From assembly GCA_963971305.1 (NCBI GenBank), contig OZ020308.1, positions 31,587,275 to 31,651,274 of the forward strand: a stretch of 64,000 nucleotides of DNA, read 5' to 3'. Under the pieces are notes generated by a model. That model was not told the DNA's origin. It was given only the letters and a program-made list of their open reading frames with translations, and searched no databases. This DNA comes from Arcuatula senhousia. Lineage: Eukaryota > Mollusca > Bivalvia > Mytilida > Mytilidae. Below, one piece after another: positions 45,295 through 56,860 of this stretch. Position numbers and translations under genes: made by a program. The first letter of the stretch is position 1; every line of letters starts with the position of its first letter.

Positions 45295-46910
45295 GTTGTC
45301 CAACATATATTCACTCCATTACACCCTTTTCATGTGTATTTTTTTTATACAAATTAATGTAAAAAAATATGTGGAGACAACAAAAAAAATATGAGAGAAG
45401 CACTCAAAGCCAAAACATCCGAAAATAAATAATGTTTCTGTTGAAGGCTGCTTTGAGTTTAAATTGACGCACTTAAAATGGTCAAGATGCAATTTGGGTA
45501 ACTCTCGGGGTTTGGGACATGTACTAGTCAGGCCTAAAATTAAAGTGAGGATTATCCTTACACTACAGTCATAAAACAAAAACAATTGCAAAAATATCCA
45601 CACAGAGAAAATCCATATGTGGAAAATAAAGTTTTATGCCGATAAATAATACCGTTGTTGGGATTCGGGATTAGAAATTTTTCATTTCATGATCGATCCG
45701 GGCATGATTGACCCTTATTTTTAATTCGCCGGGTCTGGGAAGTCAGTCGGGAAAAGTCATTTCATTGGACTTCAATATGTAAAAATATCGCGAAGTTATA
45801 ACTGCATATTTTGAGGAGTGACCTCTCGTCAGCTACATTAAAATCTAATCAATAGGAAGATAGGGACATCAAATATAAGGAGCTAGAGAAGAACTCACAA
45901 CTGAATATTCCCGGGGAGGTAACTTCCTATATAAGGATAGGGAAGTGTGTCTGGATTTTTATACGTCTGGTATGTGAGGGTCGTATATGCATGGGTCCCA
46001 TTTTCAGAATTTTCAATTATGATAATCCTTTTCAGATTTGATGGTAAAATTGCCGTTTTCTTCTCAATTTGGAAGTCTAAAGGATGCCAAATGAACCAAC
46101 TGTACAATATTCTTGAGTATCAATCTAAATTGTTTGCTTGCATAATAATTATTCATGATTCATAAAATGTGCTAAAAATGATATTAATATGAATTTTCGA
46201 GCCAGGGTCTCTGTATATGTAGGCCACTTTTCTCTATGGTATATGTATAATAGGTAGGGTATTTAAATTGCCAGCTGCACCTGAGTACGGAAAATATAGA
46301 CTACAGTAGGTACCCCCCGGATGAATAGACGATTTTCACTAAGTTTCACTGAAACACAAAGAATCATAGTGTATATATGGGAATCGTAGTACGATACCTC
46401 TAATCCGGACGTCAAACTGGTCGACGTTACGACAATCTTCTAAATGACGGCTTAACAGGCTTTAAATCGATTTTAAAATTCAAAAGGAACTTTTTTTACA
46501 TATCCGAGGAAAAAAAATATTGAATTTTCCGGAAATATGTTCGTAGTTGTTCCGAAACAGCACCTGGTATATACAACTTCCGGGTTTGCAACGTCATTTT
46601 TTTATGTTGTGAAAACGTAAACAAAACCATTTTAAACCAAAATTTTGATAGTTTTAATGTAAATAAAAGGACTGTTTCTCTGCTGACTTCAGGATGTAAA
46701 GGAACTTTTTCTGCTTATCGTGTAATCATGATTTTTAGTTCAGTAAACGCAGAATTTCATGCTCTTTATTTTGATCACCTGGAACCTAAAGATTGTCAAG
46801 GTCTGTTGTTGCTGGCGAAATATAAAATAATTATTGCTATATATTCCATAATAACGTAACGATGCCGACGTCGTCAACATGGCGATTATGCAAATGACGT
46901 CAATGACGTT
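45295..46910. other. transposon 3' region without genes
   Basis: Non-coding interior of the 7.8-kb transposon. The last 60 bp hold acgtc-type motifs (gccgacgtcgtc, atgacgtcaatgacg). Confidence 0.45.
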
Positions 46911-46923
46911 CATTTCCCCATAT

Positions 46924-47530
46924 GTTATCGTCTGATATCATGTTGTTTACATATTCGTTGTACGTGTTTCTACATATCTCTCTAGGTTTCTTTTGGCTGT
47001 GATGGTAGCGATCCCAGTCTCTTTTTGTACGTCAGTCTGTTTTGCTTTATTGTGGGTTCTCTTTTTCTTACGACAGTGCCTTTTTGTTGATTTGTTGCAC
47101 CAGGGTTGGCTGAATCGGGTTGATGCGAACTTTGATGGTATTGGATGGGTTGTTTTGGATGGTATCGGTGCATGCCTTCTTAAACTTGTTCCAAAGTGTG
47201 TCCACAGGTGTTGAGGGATGAGCACTTTTCAACGTTTCTGAGAACTGTGGTAGGTCTACCGACATCTTGTCTGTGTTTGCTTTCGACAATATGTGGGTGA
47301 TTATTCTGACCGGACGTCTTTGTTTTGCAATAATGTGTGTGTCAATGAGGACCACATCATAATCGCTGAGTCCAGGAAGTGGAGAGGACAGGCTGATTAG
47401 TGTTGGTCGGTTTGTGGCAAATATGTCTAAGGTATTGGTTCGACTTGTTGGAAAGTCGATGACCTGCTTACAATCAATGCTTTGAAATGGTCGATAAATG
47501 GCTGGTTGACGAAGGATGGATAAGCCATTC
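46924..47530 (-). pseudogene. LINE endonuclease C-terminus and linker
   Basis: Minus-strand translation in shifting frames gives QVIDFPTSRTNTLDIFATN, then PLPGLSDYDVVLIDTHII, DTLWNKFKKACTDTI and EYVNNMISDDN: the end of an APE-type endonuclease and the linker to the RT. It continues at 39114 leftwards once the transposon is removed. Confidence 0.75.
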
Positions 47531-48004
47531 CCGCTGTCCTGTCAAAGGTCATACCAACAATCGTAAAATGATGCTAATATTGAAAAAAAGTTGCGACACC
47601 TTCTGCTCGATATAAAAAAACCCTTAGCTATAACAACAAAGCCCGATCTTCCAGTTAAATGCTTGGTACCTTATGTCTAAACTAAGTCGCCTTTGAAAAC
47701 AGGAGGAAGATGACCGACTAACGTAGAAAGAAGAGAAACGGCATACACATTATCTTACTCATAATCAAACTTAAACTGTGAACCAAACTTAAAACCACTC
47801 TCTCCTGTGCGATTTTATTTGTACCAGACGGACAGCCAGACGAACAAGAAGATTGCAATAAAGCTCTCACTCTTTTACTTGTGGGAGTATGAGAAAAAAG
47901 CATCCAGCCCCCTATTTTTCAATCAGAAAAAATACTGTCTATGGAGGAAATTATTGACAATCACAAATCTGTCCTTCGGGCTCTCTGTTGGTGAAGACAA
48001 TTAT
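47531..48004. other. no gene; GTCC-type fragment
   Basis: 'accagacggacagccagacg' at about 47822 is a fragment of a GTCCGTCC-type repeat. No recognised coding. Confidence 0.35.
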
Positions 48005-50045
48005 GACATTCCTTCCCTGTATTAGATTCCTAAATTACATAACAATCCATACAAACAGCTAGCGCTTCATTGTAGTGTCATCAAAATGTGCAACGAAACC
48101 CCTTTCAGTTCTGTTGACTTCAATACTAACTGCAAAATACCGGCCTCCAGAAATATTACTGTTATTGTTGTTATTCTAGAAATGGTGTCGATCAAATGTG
48201 GATCCGTAAGAATTCGAAAGAACTATTGGAGATTCTTAGCTCGTAATCAGTTTCATCTTGCAACAGTATCAAAACTTTCGATTTCTCCACTCTTTACACT
48301 TCTATTCCGCATGAACAACTCAAATCACGATTGGCACAGCTGATTTAAACGCAGCTTTTTTCCAAAAAGAATGGAAAACGCAGATACAAATATCTGGTAG
48401 TCGATTACAGCTGAGAACATCATATCGAAGAGAATCGAATCATTCTATTAACATAAGAAATGGCTGAAAAAAACAGTGTCGCTCTTGTGAAGATCTAGGA
48501 TCCTCTCGATTAAACTTTGGTGTTTCTACATTATATTCAAATATAAATGTATCTTTAGATATTAGATAGCTGAATTTCTCGTACATTGTTTAATATTATT
48601 CTCGAAGCGTTTTATTTATTGTTTTGTTTGTAATTTAATAAAATCTGAAGGATGGTGAAAAAAAAAAAAAAACACCACGCGAACAGACTGATATTTGTCA
48701 CAATAAACAAATTTCCTTATCGAGAGTTATCGGCCAGCGGGCGCCCTGTAAAAACAGGAAATTGACCAATTTCAAACTGTTAATTAGTTGACCTGAATTT
48801 ATCAAATTACCTCAAAATTTCACCTGAATATTCTCGAATCATTTTGCTATTTAACAGTACTAAATAAGATACTATAAGGTAAGATTTGATATGAAATGTA
48901 TAAGATTTCCAAGAAGTCTATTTCTAAGTTTGAATTTGGAAGAAAATGTACGATTGACTTTAAATTATTCCTTTGGAAAAATATGTGATAAAAATGAAAA
49001 GAAAAATAGACTAAACAAAGCAGCAAAATATACTCTTTCTAACGGTGTATGTATTTCATGTGTACGATTCATTATGAAAAAGTTTACTCGCTTGTAATGC
49101 AAGTGCCCATTTCAACAGACCGAATCTGAATTTACAAATTAGCGCGGAGACACTGTTATTTTGGAATTATCGTGGAGACATATCTCTTTAATTATTGTCT
49201 CAGATTAATGTAAGACTTACTTTGTCATCAATGAGTCTAAGAAAAAGAACAAATATACAGAAGACCAAATAGTCGACATGCTCAATTTTCTTATTGACAA
49301 CATATATGTTCAGTTTGTTGGACGTGTTTTTTAGCAAACATAAGTGATTCTAATAGGCACTAATTGTGCACCGTTGCTTGTTGATTTGATTATACCTTCA
49401 TATGAAGTCTGCTTCATATTTAGATCTACATCTCGAAATTGACTACCAAGGAAGACTTTAACAAAGCTCTATGACAAACGTGATGACTTAAAATTTCCAA
49501 TCGTCAACTTCCACTTTTTGTGTAGCAACATTCCGTCCGCTCCTGCTTATGGTGTCTTCGTATCACAGTTGATTTGTTACTCGTGAACTTGTGGGAATCA
49601 CATCGATTTCTTTAGCATAGCGTCACGTTTGACACAGAACTTGCTGCCACATGGTTATGTTGCTCCAATGTTGCTGTCTACACTTAAGAAATTTTACGGA
49701 AGACACTATGCACTCGTAGACAAGTATGGGATCTCTATCTCTCAAGTACATGTAAGTGCAGATGTTGGTTTGTCCTAGGAATTTGTTTTGTCTTCCTTTA
49801 CCGGATTTGACACACTGAATTGGAAATTAGCAACACGACAGGTGTGCTATAGCAGGCAAGAAGCAATTACTCTTCCGGAGCACATGAGTTCACTCTTGTT
49901 TCGACTTGAGTTCGCGTTGTTGATTTCCGTTCGGTTGATTTTGTGTTTTGTGTTTCTTCGTGCTGTTTTTGTGCGTGTTAACTGTTTCGTCGTTGCCATT
50001 TCGGACTTTTGACACTCGAATTCCCCATTTGTGCCTCTTTGCTTC
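48005..50045 (+). pseudogene. Penelope-like reverse transcriptase, decayed (copy 1)
   Basis: Frame-shifted pieces in order: IPKLHNNPYKQ (48030), TFDFSTLYTSIPHEQLKSRL (48277), TYFVINESKKKNKYTED then MLNFLIDNIYVQF (49216-49320), GTNCAPLLVDLI (49350), SASYLD-like traces, LKKFYGR (49690) and YGISISQ. They are followed by the family 3' end (49840-50045). Stops and frameshifts throughout. Relative to copy 2 a stretch is missing after 'tcatatgaag' (49402), including the YxDD motif. An unrelated ~800-bp piece interrupts it at 48412-49212. Confidence 0.7.
48412..49212 (+). mobile_element. insertion in the Penelope-like copy, with poly(A) retroposed end
   Basis: The host frame stops near 48412 and resumes at about 49214. 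AATAAA at 48637-48642 is followed 15 bases later by 15 A residues (48658-48672), as at the 3' end of a retroposed transcript. What lies after the A run (to 49212) is not recognised. Confidence 0.5.
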
Positions 50046-51169
50046 TTTCATATCAGAGCATTTAACCTGTCATTCATTACCTAGTAACTATTGATGCATA
50101 ACACTCAAAGATCATCACCTGTCTATTCAATTTCTTTTAATCTTTAAATCAAGTGCACTTGTATTAAATAAAGTGTGAAAACTCGTTCCTAGGAAGTTTA
50201 AATATTTCTACAAATGTTAAATCAATACAACGTCAGTGTGAGCGCGGCCTAGGTAAAGCATCAACTTAGGATTGACGTATCTCTTCCAAAGTGTTAGGTG
50301 CGCCTTGACTATAGTATCATTTTATAGGAAAATATTATTGTGTATTTGATTTTTTTTATGCAGATTTTCCTGTTTCGGGCAAAGTCTAATAGTAAATTAC
50401 ACCCCCCTTTTGACACAAAAGTTAGAATTTTTTAAACTTAAACCATTTTTGGTTGTAAAATTTCTTATGTAAGTCATGAAATGATTTAAAAACAATTTTC
50501 TCCTAAAGTGTCAAGTATAGTAGTTTTTTTTAAAGATCTTGAGAACAGCGTTAACAACACAGTAGCACTTTTCTACAATGTACCTCGTTTAAAAAATAGA
50601 GTAAAATTCTATTGTTCTCTTTTCGGTTGAAATCAGACTGTAATGCATGTATCAGCAAAAAAAAGATTATTTATTCCAATAACGACATGAAGAAGGATTA
50701 AATCAAAACGATGACAGATTCGCAAATTTGATAGCAATTTACGACAAAAGGCAAAATCAGAAAAGGGTATATACCGATTACTAGTACACGAAGACAAACA
50801 AAATTTCTTACGTACCAAATCATTTTTAACGCACACAAAAATACCCTTTTTACTTCCGCCATATCAAGATTGTAAAATCTCTAACTCCTACAAAGTCATT
50901 CAGCATTGTAACAAAATTGGTTCCCCTTTGTGCGTTATCTATATTATTTTTTACATGACTAGAAAATAGCATTAATTTGATTGGCCTAAACAACCCTAAA
51001 ATGTATTGATGTAGAGTAGAACAACCTAAAAATGTCTAAATATAGTAAATAAACAGGATGGAAAGCGATGTTACCCTACTATTTCCTAAAAATAGATTCC
51101 AGACCCCTGCTAGTGACTAAAAATAGATTTCCCCCGAACAAAGTTCAAAGAAAACATTCCAAAAAATCT
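50046..51169. other. no feature seen
   Basis: AT-rich, no ORF with recognisable content. Confidence 0.5.
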
Positions 51170-51174
51170 GTGAT

Positions 51175-51243
51175 CACAGTGTATAACCGGACAGTAAGCG
51201 ATCACGGAAGTTGGTCACTGTCCGGTGGTAAAATCCTAGTTGA
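51175..51243 (+). repeat. left TIR of the CACAGTG element
   Basis: Starts with CACAGTG and contains ACCGGACAGT and its inverse ACTGTCCGGT about 25 bases apart, so the TIR can itself fold into a hairpin. Confidence 0.85.
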
Positions 51244-51981
51244 TTTAATAAAAATGTATGATTTGGCCATGAATTTAAGCCCTTATTCAGCCGAAACTAA
51301 ATTTTAAGAAAAATTGAAGCGTACAATTAGTTTACATTGTTATTTATCACTATTTAAATTATCAATATATAATGTAGATCATTTTAATTTTCGAAAAAAG
51401 TGGTTTAATCATTGATTTTTTTTGACAATGGAAACTCATTGCAGTGAAAGAAACAACAAATTATTAGTGAACCACTTACATTGAAATATTGCATTGCATC
51501 TCCATTTAAAGCTGTTTAAATAGGAAATCCTTTGGTGTCAAATTATTTCACGAAAATGGTTTTGATTGTTTATAATAACCGGATTTGTAAGAGCACTGCT
51601 CACTCCGTCTCTGTCCGACTAATTGCCACTGTACACAATCATTAATTGTTAGAAAGTAATATCTATCTGTCCGATTAATTGTTGGGTTGAATGTAGCAAT
51701 AACAAGACAAATATCCTTACAGCCCCGGTATACAGCTAGAGCAAAATGATTTTAAAAAAAACTGGAACAAATATAAAAGGTAGCAGCTTATCCAAACAAA
51801 GTATTGCAATAAAATTGCATGAGGATTGAGATTTACTACAAAAGAACTATTTTTGTAATTTTTCTTAAGTTCAAGCAACTTATCGAATATAAACATGTGA
51901 TCATTCATCTAAGCTTTGAATTTGTATAAAGTAATTGAAATTTTTGGAAAAATAAAGAAGGAATATGTCCATAGGACACGG

Positions 51982-52483
51982 ATGCCCCCGCTAGGCCCCA
52001 AACAGGAAGTTGATGTCTGGCAGACCTGAAAGTTGCTTAGGACATAAAGTTTGTGAAACATCCTACTAAGTTTCAAATTATTCTGCGAAAAGCTTGACAG
52101 AAATTTTTAAAGTCATGTGCACATATTTTCACACCAGCCTAAGTCTAAAACAAGAAGTAGATGTCTTACAGGTCTCAAAATCGCTGAGGAGGTACAGTTT
52201 GTCATATTAAACCATCCTACCAAGTTTCAAATCATTCTCATGTACGATTCCTGAGAAAAGCTTGACGAAAATTTTCACATTTGCCTAAGTCCCAAACAGG
52301 AAGTAGATGTCGGACAGGTATGAAAATCACTTAGGACTTACAGTTTGTCATACTGAATCATCCTACCAAGTTTCAAATCATTCTCATGTACGGTTCTTGA
52401 GAAAAGCTTGACGAAAATTCGTACGGACGGACGTACGGACATGAGTAAAACTTAATGCCCCCGACATGTCGTCGCGGGGGCAT
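51982..52483 (-). mobile_element. ATGCCCC-hairpin element, reverse copy
   Basis: Reverse-oriented relative of 8022-8520. The hairpin gcccccg...cgcgggggc is at 52457-52481, 'ggacggacgtacggac' precedes it, and three units carry 'accaagtttcaaatcattct'. It is a later insertion in the CACAGTG element. Confidence 0.7.
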
Positions 52484-52689
52484 AAAAAGGATTATACATG
52501 TAGGTAAAATTTCAGATTTGGAAAGCTGGCCTTTCTCTTCAAATCTAGCTGACTTTTCAAACTTTGCAAATGAAAATATTTATCTAAGGTTTTATATACA
52601 TGTATATGCCGCATTTTCGTTACAAATAGTTATGATCGACAATCTGTTACTGCAGAATGAAATTTTAACAAGACCAATCGATGTCTGGC

Positions 52690-52815
52690 CCTGCGTCGCA
52701 CTAAAAATGTTGAACCCTGTACGTTCTAGGCCAAATATGGACAGTCAATATTTTTTTACACTGCATCCTATGGTGGACTTACAAAGTATTTTTGTCACAT
52801 GCCACCCATTATCAA
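52690..52815 (+). repeat. dispersed 'GTTGAACCCTGTACGTT' repeat, copy 1
   Basis: 'gttgaaccctgtacgttcta', 'aatatggacagtc' and 'catcctatggtggacttac' are shared with 58770-58930 and 63785-63960. Confidence 0.6.
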
Positions 52816-52819
52816 AATA

Positions 52820-53700
52820 ATAAGACAAAAAATAGTTTCTATTTTTCCCCTTTTGTCCCCTTTATTGCTTAACAGAAAAGGTGAGTCAAGAAAAAAATGT
52901 ATCCTCCATTTTATATCCCATATATGACAAAAATTAACGTGTAAAAAAAAATCTAAATCGGAACATAGATAAAAAGCGGCATTTTTGCCCCTTTTGGGCC
53001 CCTTGTTCCTCAACGAACAAGAAAAGGACACCCAAAATCAGCCGCACCCTTCCTTTTATTGTAAGTATTAAACATTACTGTAAAGTTTCATAGCATTTGA
53101 TGTACCGTACTAAAAGTTAATTTGGAAACAAATAAAATAGTCACTTTTTTGGCCCATTTTGCCTTTATTTCTAAACGAAAAAAGAGGGGACACTCAAAAT
53201 CAAGCTTGCCTTTTCTTTTATGGTTAGTAACATAACTGTAAAGTTTCATAGCATTTGGTCAACCAGAACAAAAGTTATGGTGGAAACATATAAAAAAAAT
53301 AGCTTTTACTCCCTTTATGGCCCCTAATTTCTAAACGAAAAAGATGGGACACCCAAATTCAGCCCCACCCTTCCTTTTACAGTAAGAAAAATTACTGTAA
53401 AGTTTCATAGCATATGGTCAATTAGAACAATAGTAATTGTGGAAACAAATTAAAAAATCACTTTTGGGCCCTTTTTTGGCCCCTAATTTCTCAACGAAAT
53501 TATAGAATGACCCCAAAAGGTGAGGTGCACTTTTTCAATATATCTGTAATCACTGTGTTGCAATTTCAAAAAATATCTAGCGTTTCGTTTTTGAGATTCA
53601 GATTACACAAGACAGGCACCCCATAGCGCGACGGACGGACGGATGGACGGACGGAGTGACCCGACTACTAGACTTGCTTTCGCCTTCGGCGACGCAGGTA
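52820..53700 (-). mobile_element. GGACGGACGG-type element with ~150-bp units, reverse orientation
   Basis: Diverged tandem units share 'gtaaagtttcatagcatttg', 'ggccccta.tttctaaacga' and 'acacccaaaatcag'. 'gacggacggacggatggacg' and a small hairpin (ctttcgccttcggcgacg) mark its 5' side. Confidence 0.6.
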
Positions 53701-54349
53701 AAATTGCTCAAATCAGATGAACTTCAGGTGGCCACACCACTTCAAGTGTGCTGCTCCATGCAAATATATACTAGTATTTGGCTGAGATCTAAGAGGAATT
53801 TAGATTTAGTCAGCACCGATTGATTAACATGGGCATTGCAATATTCATCTATCTAAGTCTTTTAATATTGAGATATGAAGGCATCCAACTAAAACCTAGT
53901 GTATACGGCCTAAGCATGAACTTAACATGAATCCAAGGACAAAGTCAAATGGTGAAGGTGTTCTCTTTAAAGACACATACCGAATTACACAACGCGGTCA
54001 GTTTTAATGGTTTTGGAATGGAGTAGACTAACGCATGCTAGGTCGATATCGTAAGAGCCTAGAACATTGCTGGATTGGCTTCCCTGTTCGAACGTTTTTA
54101 AGTTTAAAGTACTTTACTTCCAATATTTATGGTTTGTCTATCTTTCAATATTTTTATTTAAACATTGCTGGTGAGCGATTACTCGTTGAACTATGCATAT
54201 TTACAGCGTTGCCAAATTTCCGGCTTTTATGCCACCCTGCTTTGATATTTTTCTTGTTGTTAGACGTTTAGAACACAACAAATCTTTGAGTTATCCGTTT
54301 CATGAGTTTAAAGCTTCATGCGTTTAAAGTTTAAAATTGTCTTAACTCT
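53701..54349. other. no feature seen
   Basis: Interior of the CACAGTG element. The 78-codon ORF at 54035-54271 has no recognised content. Confidence 0.4.
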
Positions 54350-54545
54350 AAAGTTCCCCCTATCCCAAACACAGTTTGATCTTTAAAAAATCATATTTTG
54401 GTAACACTCTTCGTATTGTGGTTGGAATTTTTTTAAATTTTTTGGTAGAGCTCTGTTACAACGCGTCACAGAGCTCCCCTGCTGAGTCTTGAATAGACGA
54501 AACGCGCGTAAGACATAGGAAAATGTTGTGTCTGGAACTTCGTTG
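54350..54545 (+). repeat. hammerhead-family repeat, diverged copy
   Basis: It shares 'taaagttcc', 'atcccaaacacag', 'ttttggtagag' and 'tgtctggaacttcgttgt' with 59650-59990. Confidence 0.6.
54473..54518 (+). ncRNA. degenerate hammerhead-like motif
   Basis: CTGCTGA (core A changed to C), stem II GTCT-tgaat-AGAC, GAAA, then CGCGCGTA. The core change should abolish cleavage. Confidence 0.5.
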
Positions 54546-56383
54546 TAATTTTTATTTTTAATGGACTATGTGAATACAATAGAAAATAATGAGATGTGGA
54601 ATAAGTGTACGCGACACAACCCACAATTTAACGGCAATTTACAAAAACCACAATGGACAACCGTCAGCAGCCTTCAACGAGGCTATTCGGCGCTGCTCTC
54701 GGTTCTGCAATTGGCCCATGGTCTAAATAAAATGCATATAATTCAAATCCAGCCCTGAAATAGTCACAGATAGACCCCCTTCTTAAACAAGGAACAGAAA
54801 ACATCAAAAATACAAGTACAAACGAAAGCTTTGTCAAAGATTCCTGGCTTAGGACAGGCACATGTAATATGCGGCGGGGTTAAACTAGTTTTTTGGGCAC
54901 AACCTCCCCCCCTATCAATATTCCAAAACAAAGCTTAACACAATAAAAATCAAATCGATCAAAGTCCAATTCCACTAGAGAGAACATAAGACAAAAAACA
55001 AGAACAAACAAAAGGACGGTAAAGGAACTCTCTATCGAACACTCACTGTTACTGACAGCTAGCTGAGAATCATCAATCGGCTGATGTAAAAAAATCAACT
55101 AACCAGCAATGATTAACGCATATTAAGGCAGTCCAATAAATTTACGGTGTACGATTTTTAATTGAACTAAACAGGAAATAAATACTGTCATCTGATTTCC
55201 AGCATTAACCATAGCCAGCATAGTTCCGTTTATAAGGGAGTTTATAGATTCGAGGCTGTTAATAAACCTTTCGTGATAATCTGCAATCACAGTCGCTAAG
55301 GCTTACCAAATTTCTTAAACCAACTTAAATCATTGTTCAGCTTTTTATTATTATGATTATTAATATGAAAAATGGATTTACCAACAGTTGGCAGCTCCAT
55401 TACGTCCATGATCTAGATCTAAATTGTTTGCACTTCTTAATGGGACCTTTACTGTTTTGAGCACGTTGTTCGTTAATGAATACAAGTAAATGAACATTGA
55501 ATGACTCAAATATCTCAGTACACTGGCTGTCCAATGTGATAAGAAAATTTGTTTCATAAGATTCCAGTCAATGGAAAGCTCCTTATGAACCATTTTGACA
55601 TTTGCATTAATAAGTCATACACAATGCAAATGACATGCAAAAAGTAGGCCCAGGGTTTTAAATGTACTCATATCTGTTAATCGCCCTTTCTTTTATCATC
55701 TTATTGAATGGATTTCCATTTTGTTATGAACACTGCTTCATTTATTTTTTTTCGAATACAACAGTAGAGACTATTTTTAGCTCCCACATTTGTTCTGTAC
55801 AATAAATAAATAAACCAAACACACAACGAAATAGATTATCATAAAAATATGAAAATATATTCATAAGCTTTTGAATAAGCACCTGTAGAATATAAAAAAA
55901 GGAATGGGGAATACGTCATGTAATTTGAAATTATAACTTTTTTATTCAAACCCTGAGGATTCAAAACAGGCAATTAATCGGACACCCACAAAAAATAAAC
56001 GACCAATTAATCGGACAGTAAACGATTATGCCAAAACTACAAAATTTGATGTTTTAAACAAAATTGTTTATTTTATCTTAACTATCATTGTCAATGTAGA
56101 GAGTCTATCAACTGCCCTTTGAGATGATAATGAAAATATTAATCAAATCATTGCAGTTTGTGTGTAAATTCCAAATATGTGCTAAGCGGTGAAGGAAAAA
56201 ATGTTCAAACACTGATGATCAATTGAAATTTTTTAACATTTTGAATTGTCAAGAATACAAAAAGAAACGTTAAAAAGTTCCATAAATGAGCAATGTATAA
56301 ATTCAACTTACCTTTGTTCCTAATCGATATTATAGAGTGTTCATACACACTAAAAACAACAAAAATTTTGGAGAAAAATAACA
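54546..56383. other. interior of the CACAGTG element, no gene
   Basis: AT-rich. Short ORFs only (for example 54561-54758, 54880-55098) with no recognised motif. 'ccaattaatcggacagtaaa' at about 56004 and 'tgtccgattaattgttgg' at about 51669 are internal inverted echoes. Confidence 0.4.
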
Positions 56384-56453
56384 TACAACTAGGATTTATC
56401 CACCGGACAGTGATCAACTTCCGTGATCGCGTACTGTCCGGTTATACACTGTG
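56384..56453 (-). repeat. right TIR of the CACAGTG element
   Basis: Mirror of 51175-51243 with a few substitutions, ending in CACTGTG directly before the GTGAT duplication. Confidence 0.85.
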
Positions 56454-56729
56454 GTGATGTATACCAAACAATTTTCCAATGCCAGTGTTTCATGGATGTT
56501 CAAATATCACTGTCAATTTCAACTTTTAAAAATTAATATGTGATTAATGTCATAATCTTGTCAGAAGAATCTTTGATAAAATTTGTTTATGTTGAAATTA
56601 AATTTTCAAAATTCAGCTTCTTTTTGAAACAGTATTACAGGTGATTTTCACAAATGTACATGTATCACTGTATGTAAATGGTATGGTGCTCAAGTTCAGT
56701 CTTCAGCATACAAGTTTTCATGTAATAAA

Positions 56730-56860
56730 ACAATTATCGACTTTGGTATAGGTTGACATCAATTTTATCAACCCTAAAAAAATATATTAAATTTCGCCTT
56801 CGGCTCAGTTAATCAGGTTGATAAAAATAGATGTCAACCTATATCAAAGTCAATAATTGT
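56730..56860. mobile_element. ~130-bp foldback element
   Basis: 'tttggtataggttgacatca' and the mirrored 'tgtcaacctatatcaaagtc' form arms of about 45 bp around a short centre (ttcgccttcggctcag). Confidence 0.6.

Larger units (their letters stand above)
39119..46919 (+). mobile_element. 7.8-kb DNA transposon with chromodomain gene and DDE-type transposase
   Basis: The ends are GGGGAAATG (39119-39127) and CATTTCCCC (46911-46919), with ATAT on both outer sides (39115-39118 and 46920-46923), and the two flanks are contiguous pieces of one LINE. Both termini hold several ACGTC/TGACGTCA motifs within about 95 bp. Inside, in the same direction, are a two-exon chromodomain gene and a large transposase-like reading frame, with a hammerhead-type repeat array between and a MITE after them. 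The superfamily is not recognised from the ends. Now immobile because the transposase is broken. Confidence 0.75.
51175..56453. mobile_element. Transib/RAG-like (CACAGTG-ended) transposon, non-autonomous
   Basis: Both ends begin CACAGTGTATAACCGGACAG reading inward, and the TIRs match over about 68 bp with only a few differences. GTGAT is duplicated perfectly outside (51170-51174 and 56454-56458). A CACWRTG heptamer terminus plus a 5-bp duplication is the signature of Transib and RAG-like transposons. No RAG1- or RAG2-like coding is visible. Much of the interior is later insertions (51982-52483, 52690-53700, 54350-54545), so the original element was shorter and probably never coding. Confidence 0.75.
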
